Source: Alienimonas chondri
Lineage (GTDB): Bacteria; Planctomycetota; Planctomycetia; Planctomycetales; Planctomycetaceae
Assembly (NCBI RefSeq): GCF_013036045.1
Contig: NZ_WTPX01000023.1
Coordinates: 1-45,224, forward strand
DNA: 45,224 nt
Reading direction: 5' to 3'
The notes below the pieces were generated by a model, which was not told the DNA's origin, searched no databases, and was given only the letters and a program-made list of their open reading frames with translations. Every line of letters starts with the position of its first letter. The first letter of the stretch is position 1. Positions 25,475-36,488 of this stretch are shown here, in pieces. Position numbers and translations under genes: made by a program.

Positions 25475-27679
25475 ATGAGCGCCGCCCCCCGCACGCAGCC
25501 CGCCTATCTCGCCACCCGCGGCGGGTCCGGCTGGCGAGATCTGTACCGCCTGGACCCGGCGGTCTCCACGACGATCGGTCGGGCGATGGACTGCCGCGTC
25601 ACGCTCTCCGACGAACGGGCCAGTCGCAGCCACGCGGAGTTATTCGTGCCGACCTCCGGCGAACATGCCGGCGAGTGGCACGTCCGCGATCTGAACAGCC
25701 GCAACGGCACGACGTTGAACGGCGACCCCGTGCCGCCGGAGACTCCCCAAGCGTTGGCCGAGGGCGACGAGCTGTCAGTCGGCGAGAGCCGGCTGATCTT
25801 TACGCACGATCCCGCCGCCCCGTTGCCGGACGGCGACGACGGATTGGAGGGCGAAACCCGCGGCGGAGTCCTCCCGAAGGAAGGGGGAGCTGGGACGCCC
25901 GAGGAGCCGAAGATCCTCGATCGGCGCCGCGATACCCGTCTGTCGGGCCGTTCGCCGGACGGCCCCGCCGCCGGAGATCGCCGGGCCGCCACGCTGTACC
26001 GGTTGGCTTTGGCGCTCGGTTCGGCCGCCGATGCGACCGCCGCCGGCGAGGCGGCGCTGGACGTGCTGCTCGATCGCACCCCCGCCGACATCGCCGCCGT
26101 CCTCTTGCTCGCCGGCGATCAAGCCAGCGGCGAGTCGACCAGCAAGGCCGCAGACGAAGATCCGGACGCCCACCGTCGCGCCGCCCGCACCGTGCGGCAT
26201 CTGAGCCTCGTCGCCCACCGGGCTCGCACCGACGGGCCGTACCGCCTCGTCAGCGAGAGCCTCTCCCGGGCCGTGCTGGCCGGCGGCGAGGCCGTCTTGG
26301 CCGAGGATGTGGACGACGACGATCGTCTGGCGGGCCGCGACAGTCTCGGGCAATTGCGTGCCGAGAGTTTGATCTGCGCCCCGCTTCGTCCCTTGGCGGA
26401 GCGGCCGGGCGGGGAGGGGATCGAAGAGGGGGCCGAGCGCATCATCGGACTGGTGCACCTGTACTCGCTGGATCCGGGAAACCCGCTGGATTCCAGCGAC
26501 CTGGACTTCACCCTCGCCGTGGCGGATCAGCTCGCCCTGGCGCTGGCCAACCTGCGGGATCGGGACGACCTCGCCCATGACCGGGAGGAACTGGCCAAGC
26601 AGACCGAATCGCTGGCGGCCGGGTTGTCGAAGGCGGAGCAGGTCAACGCGACGTTGCGTCGTTCGCTGTTCGACGGCGATGCGCTGGGCGGGGAGATGAT
26701 CGGCGAGAGCGGTCCGACGATCGCCCTTCGCGAGGAACTCCGGCGGATCGCCCCGACCGATGCGACCGTGCTGGTTCGCGGGGAGAGCGGCGTGGGGAAG
26801 GAGCTGGTCGCTCGGGCGTTGCATCGACACGGCTCGCGCTCCGCGGGGCCGTTGGTCACGATGAACTGTGCAGCGCTGAGCGAATCGTTGCTCGAAAGCG
26901 AATTATTCGGCCACGAGAAGGGCGCCTTCACCGGAGCGACGGCCAAGACCGTGGGGAAGTTCGAGGCGGCCGACGGCGGAACGCTGTTTCTGGACGAGGT
27001 CGGCGAGATGAGCCCCGCGATTCAGGCCAAGTTCCTGCGTGTGCTGGAGGGTCACGCATTCGAGCGGGTCGGCGGTCGCGAACAGATCCGCTGCGACGTC
27101 CGAGTCGTCGCCGCGACGAATCGCGATCTGGAAGCCGCGGTGGAGAAGGGCGCCTTCCGTCGAGACCTCTACTACCGACTGCACGTCGTCGTTCTGACGG
27201 TCGAGCCGCTGCGGAATCGGCCGGAGGACGTGCCGGTCCTCGCGGAACATTTCCTCCGAGTCAGCGCCGCCCGGGCCGGCCGCGAGATCGAGGGATTTAC
27301 CCCGGCCGCCGAGCAGTTGCTTATGGAGTATCGCTGGCCCGGGAACGTGCGGGAGTTGAAGAACGCCGTGGAGCGGGCCGTCGTCCTGTGCCGCGGCAGT
27401 CATGTCGAACCGGCGGACCTGCGCCTCACCGCGTTCGCTCCGCCTGTGGGGCAATCGGAGCTCGACGGCACGTCGACCGGGGCGGACGACCCTTCGCGGG
27501 TGGGGGGGCGTTATCGGTCCATCTCGTTGGAGGTCCTGGAGCGGGAGCACATCCTGGCGACGCTCAGTCACACGGGTTGGAACAAATCGAAAGCGGCGTC
27601 GATCCTCGGAATCGAACGCAGCACTCTGGACCGCAAACTGAAGAAATACGGCGTGGAACGGCCCGGCGCGGACGTTTGA
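25475..27679 (+). CDS. FHA-GAF sigma-54-dependent transcriptional activator
   Basis: The 734-residue bacterial enhancer-binding protein has an FHA phosphothreonine-binding domain (about 20-110: 'TTIGRAMDC', '[10 protein letters not shown]', '[10 protein letters not shown]') and a GAF-like sensor (about 165-355). A short coiled coil follows, then a sigma-54 AAA+ domain (about 410-650) with Walker A GESGVGKE (about 435-442), GAFTGA (483-488) and Walker [10 protein letters not shown] Fis-type helix-turn-helix ('[20 protein letters not shown]') is at the end. GAFTGA shows it can contact sigma-54. The FHA input implies control by a Ser/Thr kinase instead of a two-component receiver. The start is the ATG at 25475; TAGACT at 25461-25466 is 8 bases upstream. 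Confidence 0.95.
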   Translation: MSAAPRTQPAYLATRGGSGWRDLYRLDPAVSTTIGRAMDCRVTLSDERASRSHAELFVPTSGEHAGEWHVRDLNSRNGTTLNGDPVPPETPQALAEGDELSVGESRLIFTHDPAAPLPDGDDGLEGETRGGVLPKEGGAGTPEEPKILDRRRDTRLSGRSPDGPAAGDRRAATLYRLALALGSAADATAAGEAALDVLLDRTPADIAAVLLLAGDQASGESTSKAADEDPDAHRRAARTVRHLSLVAHRARTDGPYRLVSESLSRAVLAGGEAVLAEDVDDDDRLAGRDSLGQLRAESLICAPLRPLAERPGGEGIEEGAERIIGLVHLYSLDPGNPLDSSDLDFTLAVADQLALALANLRDRDDLAHDREELAKQTESLAAGLSKAEQVNATLRRSLFDGDALGGEMIGESGPTIALREELRRIAPTDATVLVRGESGVGKELVARALHRHGSRSAGPLVTMNCAALSESLLESELFGHEKGAFTGATAKTVGKFEAADGGTLFLDEVGEMSPAIQAKFLRVLEGHAFERVGGREQIRCDVRVVAATNRDLEAAVEKGAFRRDLYYRLHVVVLTVEPLRNRPEDVPVLAEHFLRVSAARAGREIEGFTPAAEQLLMEYRWPGNVRELKNAVERAVVLCRGSHVEPADLRLTAFAPPVGQSELDGTSTGADDPSRVGGRYRSISLEVLEREHILATLSHTGWNKSKAASILGIERSTLDRKLKKYGVERPGADV

Positions 27680-28279
27680 CTCGGCCGGAGGCTCCGTCAA
27701 CCCGGCGTCGATGAGCTGCCCGCTGGAGGCCTGACCTCATTCATCCGTCCAAAGCGGGACGTTGCGTTCAAGTCGCCACTCAATTTTGGTCGATCGGGGC
27801 GTTGCCTGCCCGCGACCGGGGGTGTTGCCGATCCGGTTCCGATTGCGGGCTGAAGAGGGGTGGAATGACTCGGATCGACTAAGATTTTGTTGACAGGACG
27901 CGGCGCGGGCGGAGAATCAGCTCTCCCGGCCCCCTGAATTGCCTCGGGATATTCCCTTCCGTTATGGAAAGGCCCGGCAACTCGGCCGGCGGTGTCTGTC
28001 GACCGGTCTGCACGATGCGGCCGCCCGGACTCCTTCCGCCATCCCGCCGCCCGACGGTTCGATCGCCCGCAGAGTGGGGATCGCTTCGTCCGTCCCGCCC
28101 CGTCATCCATGACGGTCGGGATCGCCCGCTTTCGCGGCGGGGTTCACACGACACTTTCAAACCTTCCTTAACTCGACACCGGGGTTCCGCCCCCGGTTCG
28201 CCGTGACGACCGCCGACGTCCTCCGCTTCGTGCCTCTTGTATGAAGCCGCGGCTCGGCCTGAATTCAAAGAAACCGCCC
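27680..28279. other. 600-base region with no supported gene; promoter at 27890
   Basis: No open frame here has protein-like composition. The one strong signal is TTGACA at 27890-27895 (perfect -35) with GAGAAT at 27912-27917, a 16-base spacer, pointing towards the small protein at 28280 and implying a leader of about 350 bases. The leader has several small inverted repeats around 27950-28000 (for example CCTTCC-GTTAT-GGAAAGG). It could hold a regulatory RNA or an unrecognised short gene. Confidence 0.4.
27890..27917 (+). promoter_or_regulatory. candidate sigma-70 promoter (TTGACA, 16 bp, GAGAAT)
   Basis: A consensus -35 hexamer is unusual in this GC-rich window. The -10 matches at 4 of 6 positions. 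The nearest downstream gene on the strand is the small protein at 28280. Confidence 0.5.
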
Positions 28280-28582
28280 ATGTCGCTGCAGTTTTCCGCT
28301 CCCACCTTCGCTGATGACGGTTTGGCCGTCGACGATATGCCCATGGAGGGCTTTCAGGAAATGGGGGGCGTCGGCGACGGCTTCACGGACGAGGCGGATT
28401 TCCTGGCGATGGGCATCGACCCGTCCCGCCCCACCGAAGCCAAACCCGGTAGCGAAGACAAAGTGCTGGTATTGGCGGCCCGCTATGCGGCCGGTTTGCC
28501 GCTGTGGCACAACGACGATTGTTGCGATCACGCCCCGGACCGGTTCGCCGGCATCCTCGCCGGCTTCGGCGTCGGCAACTGA
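28280..28582 (+). CDS. small conserved-looking protein, unknown
   Basis: The 100-residue acidic protein has an N-terminal half with many Asp, Gly and Met residues and a C-terminal core 'DKVLVLAARYAAGLPLWHND' followed by DCCDHAPDRF. The two adjacent Cys residues and nearby His and Asp could bind metal, but this is not shown. The C-terminal helix reminds me of small planctomycete proteins of unknown function. The ATG at 28280 is preferred over 28241 because the extra 13 residues look like leader. No Shine-Dalgarno site. A perfect hairpin follows at 28606. Confidence 0.55.
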   Translation: MSLQFSAPTFADDGLAVDDMPMEGFQEMGGVGDGFTDEADFLAMGIDPSRPTEAKPGSEDKVLVLAARYAAGLPLWHNDDCCDHAPDRFAGILAGFGVGN

Positions 28583-28605
28583 GCGGCGATCGACCGCCTG
28601 ATTCT

Positions 28606-28640
28606 CAACGACCCGGACGCTCTCAGCGTCCGGGTCGTTG
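28606..28640. terminator. bidirectional terminator-like hairpin between convergent genes
   Basis: Perfect 16-base arms, 28606-28621 and 28625-28640 (CAACGACCCGGACGCT and its complement), with loop CTC. It lies between the ends of the small-protein gene and the Doc-type toxin gene. T runs are weak on both sides. Confidence 0.7.
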
Positions 28641-28652
28641 CTTGCGCGGTCG

Positions 28653-29045
28653 TCAGTCCGCGGCGTGCGGGACCGCATGATCTCGAACCCACACGGTCAG
28701 TTCCTCCCGTGGAAGCGTCCCCGCGGCGAGGGCGAGAATCGTCGCTTCGGCATCGTCGATTTCAGCACGCAACTCGAAGCCGTTGAGCTTCAGAAACAAC
28801 GCGGCGGCGCCGTGCCCGGTGCGCTTGTTGCCGTCGACGAAGGGATGCCCGCGGACGATCGTGTAGCAAATGCACGCCGCCTTCTCTTCCAGCGACGGAT
28901 ACAGATCCTTTCCGCCGAAGGCCGCGAACGGCTGGGACAACGCGGAATGCACCGTCCCCGGATCTCTCAGTCCGGTCGATCCGCCCGATGTCGCCAGAAT
29001 CGCCTCGTGAAGCTCAAGCAGGTCGTCGAGGGTCAGTCGCTCCAT
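28653..29045 (-). CDS. doc: Doc-type (Fic family) toxin
   Basis: The 130-residue product fits the Doc branch of the Fic superfamily, which phosphorylates EF-Tu and stops translation (P1 Doc). The Fic active-site loop is HPFVDGNKRTG with the key His, Asp, Asn, Lys and Arg. The N-terminal 'LTLDDLLELHEAIL' and 'GLRDPGTVHSALSQP' match the family. It is complete. Its ATG shares one base with the stop of the upstream antitoxin gene (TGATG), so the two are translationally coupled. Confidence 0.92.
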   Translation of the reverse strand: MERLTLDDLLELHEAILATSGGSTGLRDPGTVHSALSQPFAAFGGKDLYPSLEEKAACICYTIVRGHPFVDGNKRTGHGAAALFLKLNGFELRAEIDDAEATILALAAGTLPREELTVWVRDHAVPHAAD

Positions 29046-29248
29046 CAGGACAGCCTTCGATACAACTCAGCGTTGTCGGTCACGATCTCCTGAATGGCTG
29101 TCGAGACCCGGCGACTGCGTTCCGCGGCGGCTTCGACGGCCCCACGAACGATCTCCTCCTCGCCGACCGTTCGTCTCGCGGCTTCCGCCTTCACCCATTC
29201 GGTGAGTGCGGCAGGAAGCTCAACGGTCAGCGTGGCGGGGGCGTTCAT
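29045..29248 (-). CDS. antitoxin of the Doc pair
   Basis: The 67-residue protein is predicted mostly helical after a short strand ('ATLTVELPAALTEWVKAEA' then 'EEEIVRGAVEAAAERS'), the layout of a ribbon-helix-helix-like antitoxin. It does not look like Phd. It would bind DNA and the toxin; that is inferred from position, upstream and overlapping by one base. TAAACT on the minus strand (29283-29288) could be the -10, 34 bases before the ATG. Confidence 0.75.
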   Translation of the reverse strand: MNAPATLTVELPAALTEWVKAEAARRTVGEEEIVRGAVEAAAERSRRVSTAIQEIVTDNAELYRRLS

Positions 29249-29317
29249 GGTCGACCAGACAACATGCGGGAAGGAGCGGTTCAGTTTACCGGCCCGTGCC
29301 GCTCGAGGGCCGCGGCG

Positions 29318-30643
29318 TCACTTCGCCAGTTTGAACAGCTTGGAGTCCGTTCGCAGATAGATCGCCCCGCCGCTAACCGCGGGGGAGGCGAGGGTGCGGC
29401 CGGGCAGTTCGTTCACCGCCAACTCGCGGTACTCGCGGCCGGGGGCGGAAACGGTGCACTTGCCGTCCTCGTCCAGCCAGTAAATCCGGCCGTCGGCGTA
29501 GGTCGGGGAGGCGGAGAAGTTCCCGCCCAATCGTTCGTTCCAGACGACTTCGCCGCTGTCGGCCTCGACGCAGGAGGCGACGCCGTTGTCGCTGACGAAG
29601 TACAGCAGCCCGTCGATGAGCAGCAGGCTCGGGGTGGTCGGGCCGCCGCGGGAGAGGTCCCACACAATCGCGTCCCCCGCAGCGTCGACCGGGCCGTCCG
29701 CGCGGGGCGGCCCCGCGGCGGCGGCTTGCTGGAGGTCGATCGCCATCACCGTCGGTCGCATGAAGCCGGTGGAGAGAAAGAGATTGCCGTCGCCCACGAC
29801 CGGGCGGGGCGTCACGCTAAAGCCTTCGTACGGCACAGCCCACAGAGCATCGCCCGTCGCGGCGTCGTAAGCGACGACCTGATTCGTCGCCTGACTGAGG
29901 ATCTGCGTCGGGGCGGGACCGGGTCCGTCTGCGTCGAACAGCAGCGGCGTGGCGAAGGAGAAGGTCTTCGACGCGCCGACGTCCGGCCGATCCTTCTTCC
30001 AGCGGGTCTCGCCGGTCCTTGCGTCGAGAGCGATGACGAAGGGATCTTCGCCCCCGTCGCAGGGGAAGAACAGAATCGGGCCGCCCGGGAGATCGTGCAC
30101 GAGCACGGGCGACGGCCCGCCGCCGTGAACGGGCGGGTAATCGATGTCGTCCCGCGTCCAGACGACCGACCCGTCGTCGGCCTTCAGTCGGGCCGTGGCG
30201 CCGGGGCCGAAGTGAACGAATAACGCTCCGTCTTCCGCAGATCCGTCGCTGAGCCGGGCGAAGATCGGCGTCGGCGAGGCCCGGCTGTTCTTCTTATGCA
30301 TCCGCTCCTCGGTCGATTTCTCGAACAGATCGTTCTCCCAGATCACCGATCCGTCCGCGGTTGACAGGCACAAAGCCGAGAGCGTGACCTCGCCGCCCTG
30401 CGGTTCGGACGCCGCGGTGAGATAAACACGGTCGCCGACGACCACCGGCGAGGACCACCCCGGCGGGGTGTCGACCGCCCAGGCGACGTTCTTCGTCTCG
30501 CTCCACTCGACCGGCAGACCGGTTTCGTCAACGGGTGCGTGACCCTGAGCGTCCGGCCCGCGGAACTGCGGCCAGTCGGCGGCGGACGCGGTCGTCGCGA
30601 GGAGGGCGGCGAGGGCCGCAGAGTGCAAAGCGAAGCGGATCAC
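29318..30643 (-). CDS. second secreted PQQ-like beta-propeller protein
   Basis: The 441-residue product has a clean signal peptide (MIRFALHSAALAALLATTAS, cleavage near SAA) and the mature start 'DWPQFRGPDAQGHAPV', again W-P-x-F-R-G-P-D. Blades carry 'ALDARTGETRW', 'AYDAATGDALW', 'CVEADSGEVVW' and similar. Phe/Gly-rich turns and acidic loops are typical of this planctomycete family. It is probably periplasmic or outer-membrane associated; ligand unknown. It resembles the gene at 24052 in layout and may be a distant paralogue. It is on the same strand as and follows greA by 81 bases. Confidence 0.88.
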   Translation of the reverse strand: MIRFALHSAALAALLATTASAADWPQFRGPDAQGHAPVDETGLPVEWSETKNVAWAVDTPPGWSSPVVVGDRVYLTAASEPQGGEVTLSALCLSTADGSVIWENDLFEKSTEERMHKKNSRASPTPIFARLSDGSAEDGALFVHFGPGATARLKADDGSVVWTRDDIDYPPVHGGGPSPVLVHDLPGGPILFFPCDGGEDPFVIALDARTGETRWKKDRPDVGASKTFSFATPLLFDADGPGPAPTQILSQATNQVVAYDAATGDALWAVPYEGFSVTPRPVVGDGNLFLSTGFMRPTVMAIDLQQAAAAGPPRADGPVDAAGDAIVWDLSRGGPTTPSLLLIDGLLYFVSDNGVASCVEADSGEVVWNERLGGNFSASPTYADGRIYWLDEDGKCTVSAPGREYRELAVNELPGRTLASPAVSGGAIYLRTDSKLFKLAK

Positions 30644-30702
30644 GGCGGGTCTTCGTGGAGGCGGGGCCGTGATCGTACCCCGCGCCCTCCGCTGTCGCCC
30701 CT

Positions 30703-30728
30703 GTTCAGCACTCAGGTTCAGCGCTCAG
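30703..30728. repeat. tandem 13-base direct repeat at the end of greA
   Basis: GTTCAGCACTCAG (30703-30715) and GTTCAGCGCTCAG (30716-30728) differ at one base. The second copy covers the greA stop codon. It is probably a small local duplication. Confidence 0.7.
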
Positions 30729-31204
30729 GCCGGGGCTTCGACCTTCACGACGGTCAGGGTGACGGTTCCCGCCGGCTTCTCAACCTTGGTTTTCTGGCCC
30801 ACTTTTTTCCCGATCAAGGCTTCGCCGACGGGGCTGGCCGTGAGGATCTTCATCGGTTCGGCCATGTAGTCATCCTCGCCGGGACCGACCAATTCGTAGC
30901 GGCTCTCCTCGCCGTCGCCGTCCTTCACGGTGACGATGCAGCCGAACGCGACTTTGTCGGTCGGCAGGTCGCTGACGTCGGTGATCTGGGAGTTCGCCAG
31001 CTTCGTTTTGATCTGGGCGGCCTTGGCGTTGAGCATCGCCTGGGTCTCCCGCTGGCTGTGATACTCCGTGTTCTCGGACAGGTCGCCCTCCTCGCGGGCC
31101 GTCTTGATCGCCTCGCGGCAGCGGGGAAGCAGAACGGTCTCGATCTCGTGAACCTCCGCCTTTAGCTTGTCGTACCCTTCGCGGGTGATCGGTTGGCGGT
31201 CCAT
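30725..31204 (-). CDS. greA: transcription elongation factor GreA
   Basis: GreA enters the RNA polymerase secondary channel and stimulates cleavage of backtracked RNA. The 159-residue product has the N-terminal coiled coil ('[20 protein letters not shown]', '[20 protein letters not shown]' with the acidic tip D-L-S-E-N) and the C-terminal FKBP-like domain ('[20 protein letters not shown]', '[19 protein letters not shown]'). The ATG at 31204 fits the family start. A TATTAT lies 2 bases before the ATG, too close to serve as a -10. A long hairpin lies 80 bases upstream. Confidence 0.96.
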   Translation of the reverse strand: MDRQPITREGYDKLKAEVHEIETVLLPRCREAIKTAREEGDLSENTEYHSQRETQAMLNAKAAQIKTKLANSQITDVSDLPTDKVAFGCIVTVKDGDGEESRYELVGPGEDDYMAEPMKILTASPVGEALIGKKVGQKTKVEKPAGTVTLTVVKVEAPA

Positions 31205-31283
31205 GGATAATACCCAGCAGGGAAAGCGAGAATCTGAACCGCCGACGGCGCTGACGCGACGTCGCAAGCGAGACGGCGCAAAC

Positions 31284-31317
31284 GACCGGGGGACGCCACG
31301 GTGGGCGTCCCCCGGTC
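31284..31317. terminator. long perfect hairpin before greA
   Basis: GACCGGGGGACGCC and GGCGTCCCCCGGTC are 14-base arms around ACGGTG. It lies between the stop of the oxidoreductase gene and greA, on the transcript of both. No clear T run; on the minus strand GTTTGCG follows. Probably a terminator for the upstream gene. Confidence 0.65.
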
Positions 31318-31394
31318 GGTACGGCGGTCGGCGGGAAGACCGCATCATAGACGAGCGACCTTCGCCCGTCAGGTGTCCTATTCAGTTCCGTCGC

Positions 31395-32546
<1,152 letters not shown>

Positions 32547-32577
32547 GATTCGAGCGGTATTGCGGTAATGAGGTACT

Positions 32578-32641
32578 AACCCGAAGCGTCAGCGAGGGCT
32601 GCGGGTGGATGAGCGATCGTCCCTCGCTGACGCGTCGGGTT
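32578..32641. repeat. REP-like inverted repeat between operon genes
   Basis: Arms at 32578-32598 and 32621-32641 match at 20 of 21 positions; the right arm contains CCCTCGCTGACGCG. I recall near-identical phrases repeated between genes in other planctomycete genomes, so this is probably a dispersed family. It sits inside the 127-base gap between two genes of one operon, where it would shape the mRNA. Confidence 0.75.
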
Positions 32642-32673
32642 GGGAAAGCGACGGCGACGACCCGTCCCGCCGG

Positions 32674-33705
<1,032 letters not shown>

Positions 33706-33745
33706 GAGCGGTTGCGGAAATGTCGAATGAGGAATATCGAAGCGC

Positions 33746-33766
33746 CGGCGGGGCCGTACCCCGCCG
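33746..33766. other. hairpin in the cupin to TIM-barrel gap
   Basis: CGGCGGGG-CCGTA-CCCCGCCG has an 8-bp perfect stem. Next to it (about 33719-33735) is AATGTCGAATGAGGAAT, which resembles the repeat between proA and fliM. This is a small repeat-derived spacer in an operon. Confidence 0.5.
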
Positions 33767-33788
33767 ACGCCGTCGCGGATTGCGGGAC

Positions 33789-35006
33789 TCAGGCCGTGTG
33801 AGCCCCGACGTCCGGGGCGTTCACCTGGGCTTCCGGGCCGAAGTAGCGGAGGCCGACGAGCGGCTCGGTGCCGGTGTTGATCACTTCGACGCCCTTGCCG
33901 GCGGTCGGAGCGGTGACGAAGACCTCGTCCATCGTCATGTCGCCGAACTTAATCATCGCGGGGGTTTGCAGTTCCACGCCGCCGATGCTGCCGCAGCCCT
34001 GCACGGTGATCCAGCCGTAGGCGCCGCCGTCGGTGATGGTGCAGCGGGCGCCCGGTTCGACCGTCAGTTCCTTCGCCGTGAACAGCTGGGCGCCTTCGAT
34101 ACGGCCGTAGACGACCCAGCGGTCGGCGTAGCCTTCGCCCTCGTCGGCGACGATCGGCTCCAGGTAGTTGTTTGCCTTGAAGTTCGGGTCGACGTTCTTG
34201 TCCCAATCGAGCGCGTCGACGAGGTACGCGTTGTCGTCGTGGTGTTCTTCGGGGAAGTCTTTCGTCAGCAGGCTGCGCGGGACGCTGCGGCCTTCCACGA
34301 GGCTCTGGTACATGCCGAAGACGTCGCTGCCCCACTGGGGTTCGTAGGTCACCAGCGAGCCCGGGGCGTGCAGCACGCAGGGCGGGATCAGCCAGCCGGT
34401 GCCCGGCTTCAGCCGATAGGCCTTGGACAGATCAAGGATGCCGTTGTCGCCCTCGTTCCAGCGATCGAGGCAGTCGATTACGTCCTGCCTCGAAGTGCCG
34501 GGTTCTAATCCCATGAACGTGTAGGGAAAATTGTTCCCGATGGCGTTCATCTGCGGGGGGAAGTAGTAGCTCTCCGGCTTGCCTTCCAGACCGAGCAGTT
34601 CCGCCTGCTCCTGGCTCTGGTGCATGTGATGGGGGATCGGCCCCATGTTGTCGAAGAACTTGCTGTAGACCGGCCAGCGGTCGTACTTGTTCCAGATGCT
34701 TTCGCCGATCGCATCGGCCTTCAGCTCCGCGATCACGTCCCGCAACGTGAGGCGATCGCCGTCGTGCACGACGTAGGAGAGACCCTCGTCCGGCGGGGCG
34801 CCTTCGTTGGCCGCCGGCGTGGTGCTGGCGAACCAGCGTTCGTCGATTCCGCCGCGCTCTTTGCCCAGCGCGTAGTAATCCTGGGGACGCAGCTTCAGAC
34901 GACGCCCCGGCTGCAGGAACGACCGCGGCACCCAGGTGGGCGACAGTCGAAGAATGCCGTTCCCGGCTTTGAGGGCGGCGGCGGCGAAGGACGAAGCGTC
35001 AGGCAT
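33789..35006 (-). CDS. cupin-type sugar isomerase-like protein
   Basis: The 405-residue product has a double cupin look: '[18 protein letters not shown]' with a His cluster and Glu in cupin motif 1 style, and a second beta-rich half ('[20 protein letters not shown]'). The layout resembles mannose-6-phosphate isomerase relatives and sugar-acid isomerases, but I do not recognise a named family. Metal would be bound by the HxH...E set. It is the first gene of the three-gene group and is divergent from argC by 125 bases. Confidence 0.65.
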   Translation of the reverse strand: MPDASSFAAAALKAGNGILRLSPTWVPRSFLQPGRRLKLRPQDYYALGKERGGIDERWFASTTPAANEGAPPDEGLSYVVHDGDRLTLRDVIAELKADAIGESIWNKYDRWPVYSKFFDNMGPIPHHMHQSQEQAELLGLEGKPESYYFPPQMNAIGNNFPYTFMGLEPGTSRQDVIDCLDRWNEGDNGILDLSKAYRLKPGTGWLIPPCVLHAPGSLVTYEPQWGSDVFGMYQSLVEGRSVPRSLLTKDFPEEHHDDNAYLVDALDWDKNVDPNFKANNYLEPIVADEGEGYADRWVVYGRIEGAQLFTAKELTVEPGARCTITDGGAYGWITVQGCGSIGGVELQTPAMIKFGDMTMDEVFVTAPTAGKGVEVINTGTEPLVGLRYFGPEAQVNAPDVGAHTA

Positions 35007-35117
35007 TGGTGGGGAAAGATCGGCGTGGCAACGGATCGGCCCCGGATGATGCCCTTTCCGCGGTCCATGTGAAACCGACCGCGGACCAATCTCGGGAGGT
35101 TCCCCGAAGCCGCGGCG

Positions 35118-35124
35118 TTACACT
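35118..35124 (+). promoter_or_regulatory. possible -10 box of argC, 7 bases from the ATG
   Basis: TTACACT ends at 35124 and the argC ATG is at 35132. The distance suits a transcript that starts at or next to the start codon (leaderless). The same heptamer occurs before gdhA and putA. Confidence 0.4.
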
Positions 35125-35131
35125 TCCGGCC

Positions 35132-36166
35132 ATGTCCGACGCCAGAACCACCGTCGCCGTTCACGGCGCGACCGGGTACGCCGCCCGCGAACTGCTCACC
35201 ATCCTCGCTCGCCACCCGGGGGCGGAGGTGACTGCGCTCACCACCCGCCGAGACGACGCTCCCCACGTCGCCGACGTGCACCCGTCGCTCCGCGGGCGGC
35301 TTGATCTTCACTGCGAGAACCTATCCCCGCAGCAACTCGCCGAGCGGGCCGAGATCGTCTTCCTGTGCACGCCCCACGGCGCCAGCATGGCCGTCGTGCC
35401 GGCGCTGTTGGACGCCGGGGCGAAAGTGGTCGACCTCTCCGCCGACTACCGCCTGAACGATCCCGCGGTCTACGCGGAGTGGTACAAGCTCGACCACGTC
35501 GACGCCGCCCGCCTGCCGGAGACGGTCTACGGCTTGCCGGAATTGCTTCGGACGCAGATCCCCGGCGCCCGGCTCGTCGCTAACCCCGGGTGCTACACCA
35601 GCACCACGATCCTCGCTCTCGCCCCGTTGCTGGCCGGCGGCTACATCGAGCCGACCGGGATCATCGTGGACGCCAAGAGCGGCACGAGCGGCGCCGGTCG
35701 GAACCCGAAGCTCGGCACGTTGTTCTGCGAGGTCAACGAGAACCTCGCCGCCTACGCCGTCGGCGACCATCGCCATCAGCCGGAGATCGAGCAGGTGCTC
35801 TCCGATGTGGCCCAGAAGCCGGTCGACGTGTTGTTCACCCCGCACCTCGTGCCGATGGATCGGGGGATTCTCGCCACGATCTATGCGACGCCCGCCGAGC
35901 CTTTGACCGCCGAGGCGGCCCGGGAGGCGCTGTCGATGTTCTACGCGAACAGCCCGTTCGTCCGCGTGTTGGACGGTCTGCCGGGGACGAAAGCGACCGT
36001 CGGCACGAACTTCTGCGACCTGACGGTCCGCGTCGCGAAGGGGAAGGTGGTCGTCCTCGCCGCGTTGGACAATCTGGTCAAAGGCGCCGCGGGCGTCGCC
36101 GTGCAGAACTTCAATCTGATCACCGGCCGCCCGGAGATCACCGGCTTCCCGGAAGTGGGCGGGTAA
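35132..36166 (+). CDS. argC: N-acetyl-gamma-glutamyl-phosphate reductase
   Basis: ArgC reduces N-acetylglutamyl phosphate to the semialdehyde with NADPH in arginine synthesis. The 344-residue product starts '[20 protein letters not shown]' (Rossmann loop G-A-T-G-Y), has the catalytic Cys in '[13 protein letters not shown]', '[10 protein letters not shown]' and the C-terminal '[15 protein letters not shown]'. The ATG at 35132 fits the family start; the frame upstream to 35006 is not protein-like. No Shine-Dalgarno site. argJ follows on the same strand but about 680 bases away, because a toxin-antitoxin pair on the other strand separates them. Confidence 0.97.
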   Translation: MSDARTTVAVHGATGYAARELLTILARHPGAEVTALTTRRDDAPHVADVHPSLRGRLDLHCENLSPQQLAERAEIVFLCTPHGASMAVVPALLDAGAKVVDLSADYRLNDPAVYAEWYKLDHVDAARLPETVYGLPELLRTQIPGARLVANPGCYTSTTILALAPLLAGGYIEPTGIIVDAKSGTSGAGRNPKLGTLFCEVNENLAAYAVGDHRHQPEIEQVLSDVAQKPVDVLFTPHLVPMDRGILATIYATPAEPLTAEAAREALSMFYANSPFVRVLDGLPGTKATVGTNFCDLTVRVAKGKVVVLAALDNLVKGAAGVAVQNFNLITGRPEITGFPEVGG

Positions 36167-36173
36167 ACAACCT

Positions 36174-36488
36174 CTACGTGCGCCTTTCGGCCGCGGAGAG
36201 TCGAGAAGGGCCGGCCGACTCGTGCAAGACCGCCAACACGACGACTCCACCTGGATTGACCGTCGTGAACAGAACCAGATACGGGAACCCGTCGATCCGC
36301 TTGAAGCGTGTTTCGTCGGACGCAGCTTCGTGGTGCCAAGGAAGCGATGTCGGGTCGGCCGCGATGCGGGCGATCGCCGTATCGTAAGCCCGGCGGAACC
36401 GATGACCGGTCCGCCAGTCCTGCGACGCATAGTAACGGAGCGTTTCGAGGAACTCGTCTTCCGCTTCGTCGAGCGTCTTAAGCGGCAC
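36174..36488 (-). CDS. RelE/ParE-family toxin
   Basis: The 104-residue product has the ParE layout: an N-terminal helical hairpin ('LDEAEDEFLETLRYYASQDW' and 'AYDTAIARIAADPTSL') and a C-terminal beta sheet with 'RFKRIDGFPYLVLFTTV' and 'VVVLAVLHESAGP', where the family usually has a basic residue after H. ParE toxins poison DNA gyrase and RelE toxins cut mRNA; which applies here is not clear. It ends 7 bases from the argC stop, convergent. The antitoxin gene lies upstream and overlaps by 11 bases. Confidence 0.85.
   Translation of the reverse strand: MPLKTLDEAEDEFLETLRYYASQDWRTGHRFRRAYDTAIARIAADPTSLPWHHEAASDETRFKRIDGFPYLVLFTTVNPGGVVVLAVLHESAGPSRLSAAERRT

Noticed and set aside
24028-26580. An 850-codon open frame on the plus strand spanning two divergent genes
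   Set aside because: It runs antisense to the PQQ-like gene and out of frame over the sigma-54 activator, and turns Arg/Gly/Pro-rich in the second half.
31202-31212. TATTAT just before the greA ATG as a promoter
   Set aside because: It ends 2 bases before the ATG, too close for a -10 unless translation starts later, and the family start argues against that.
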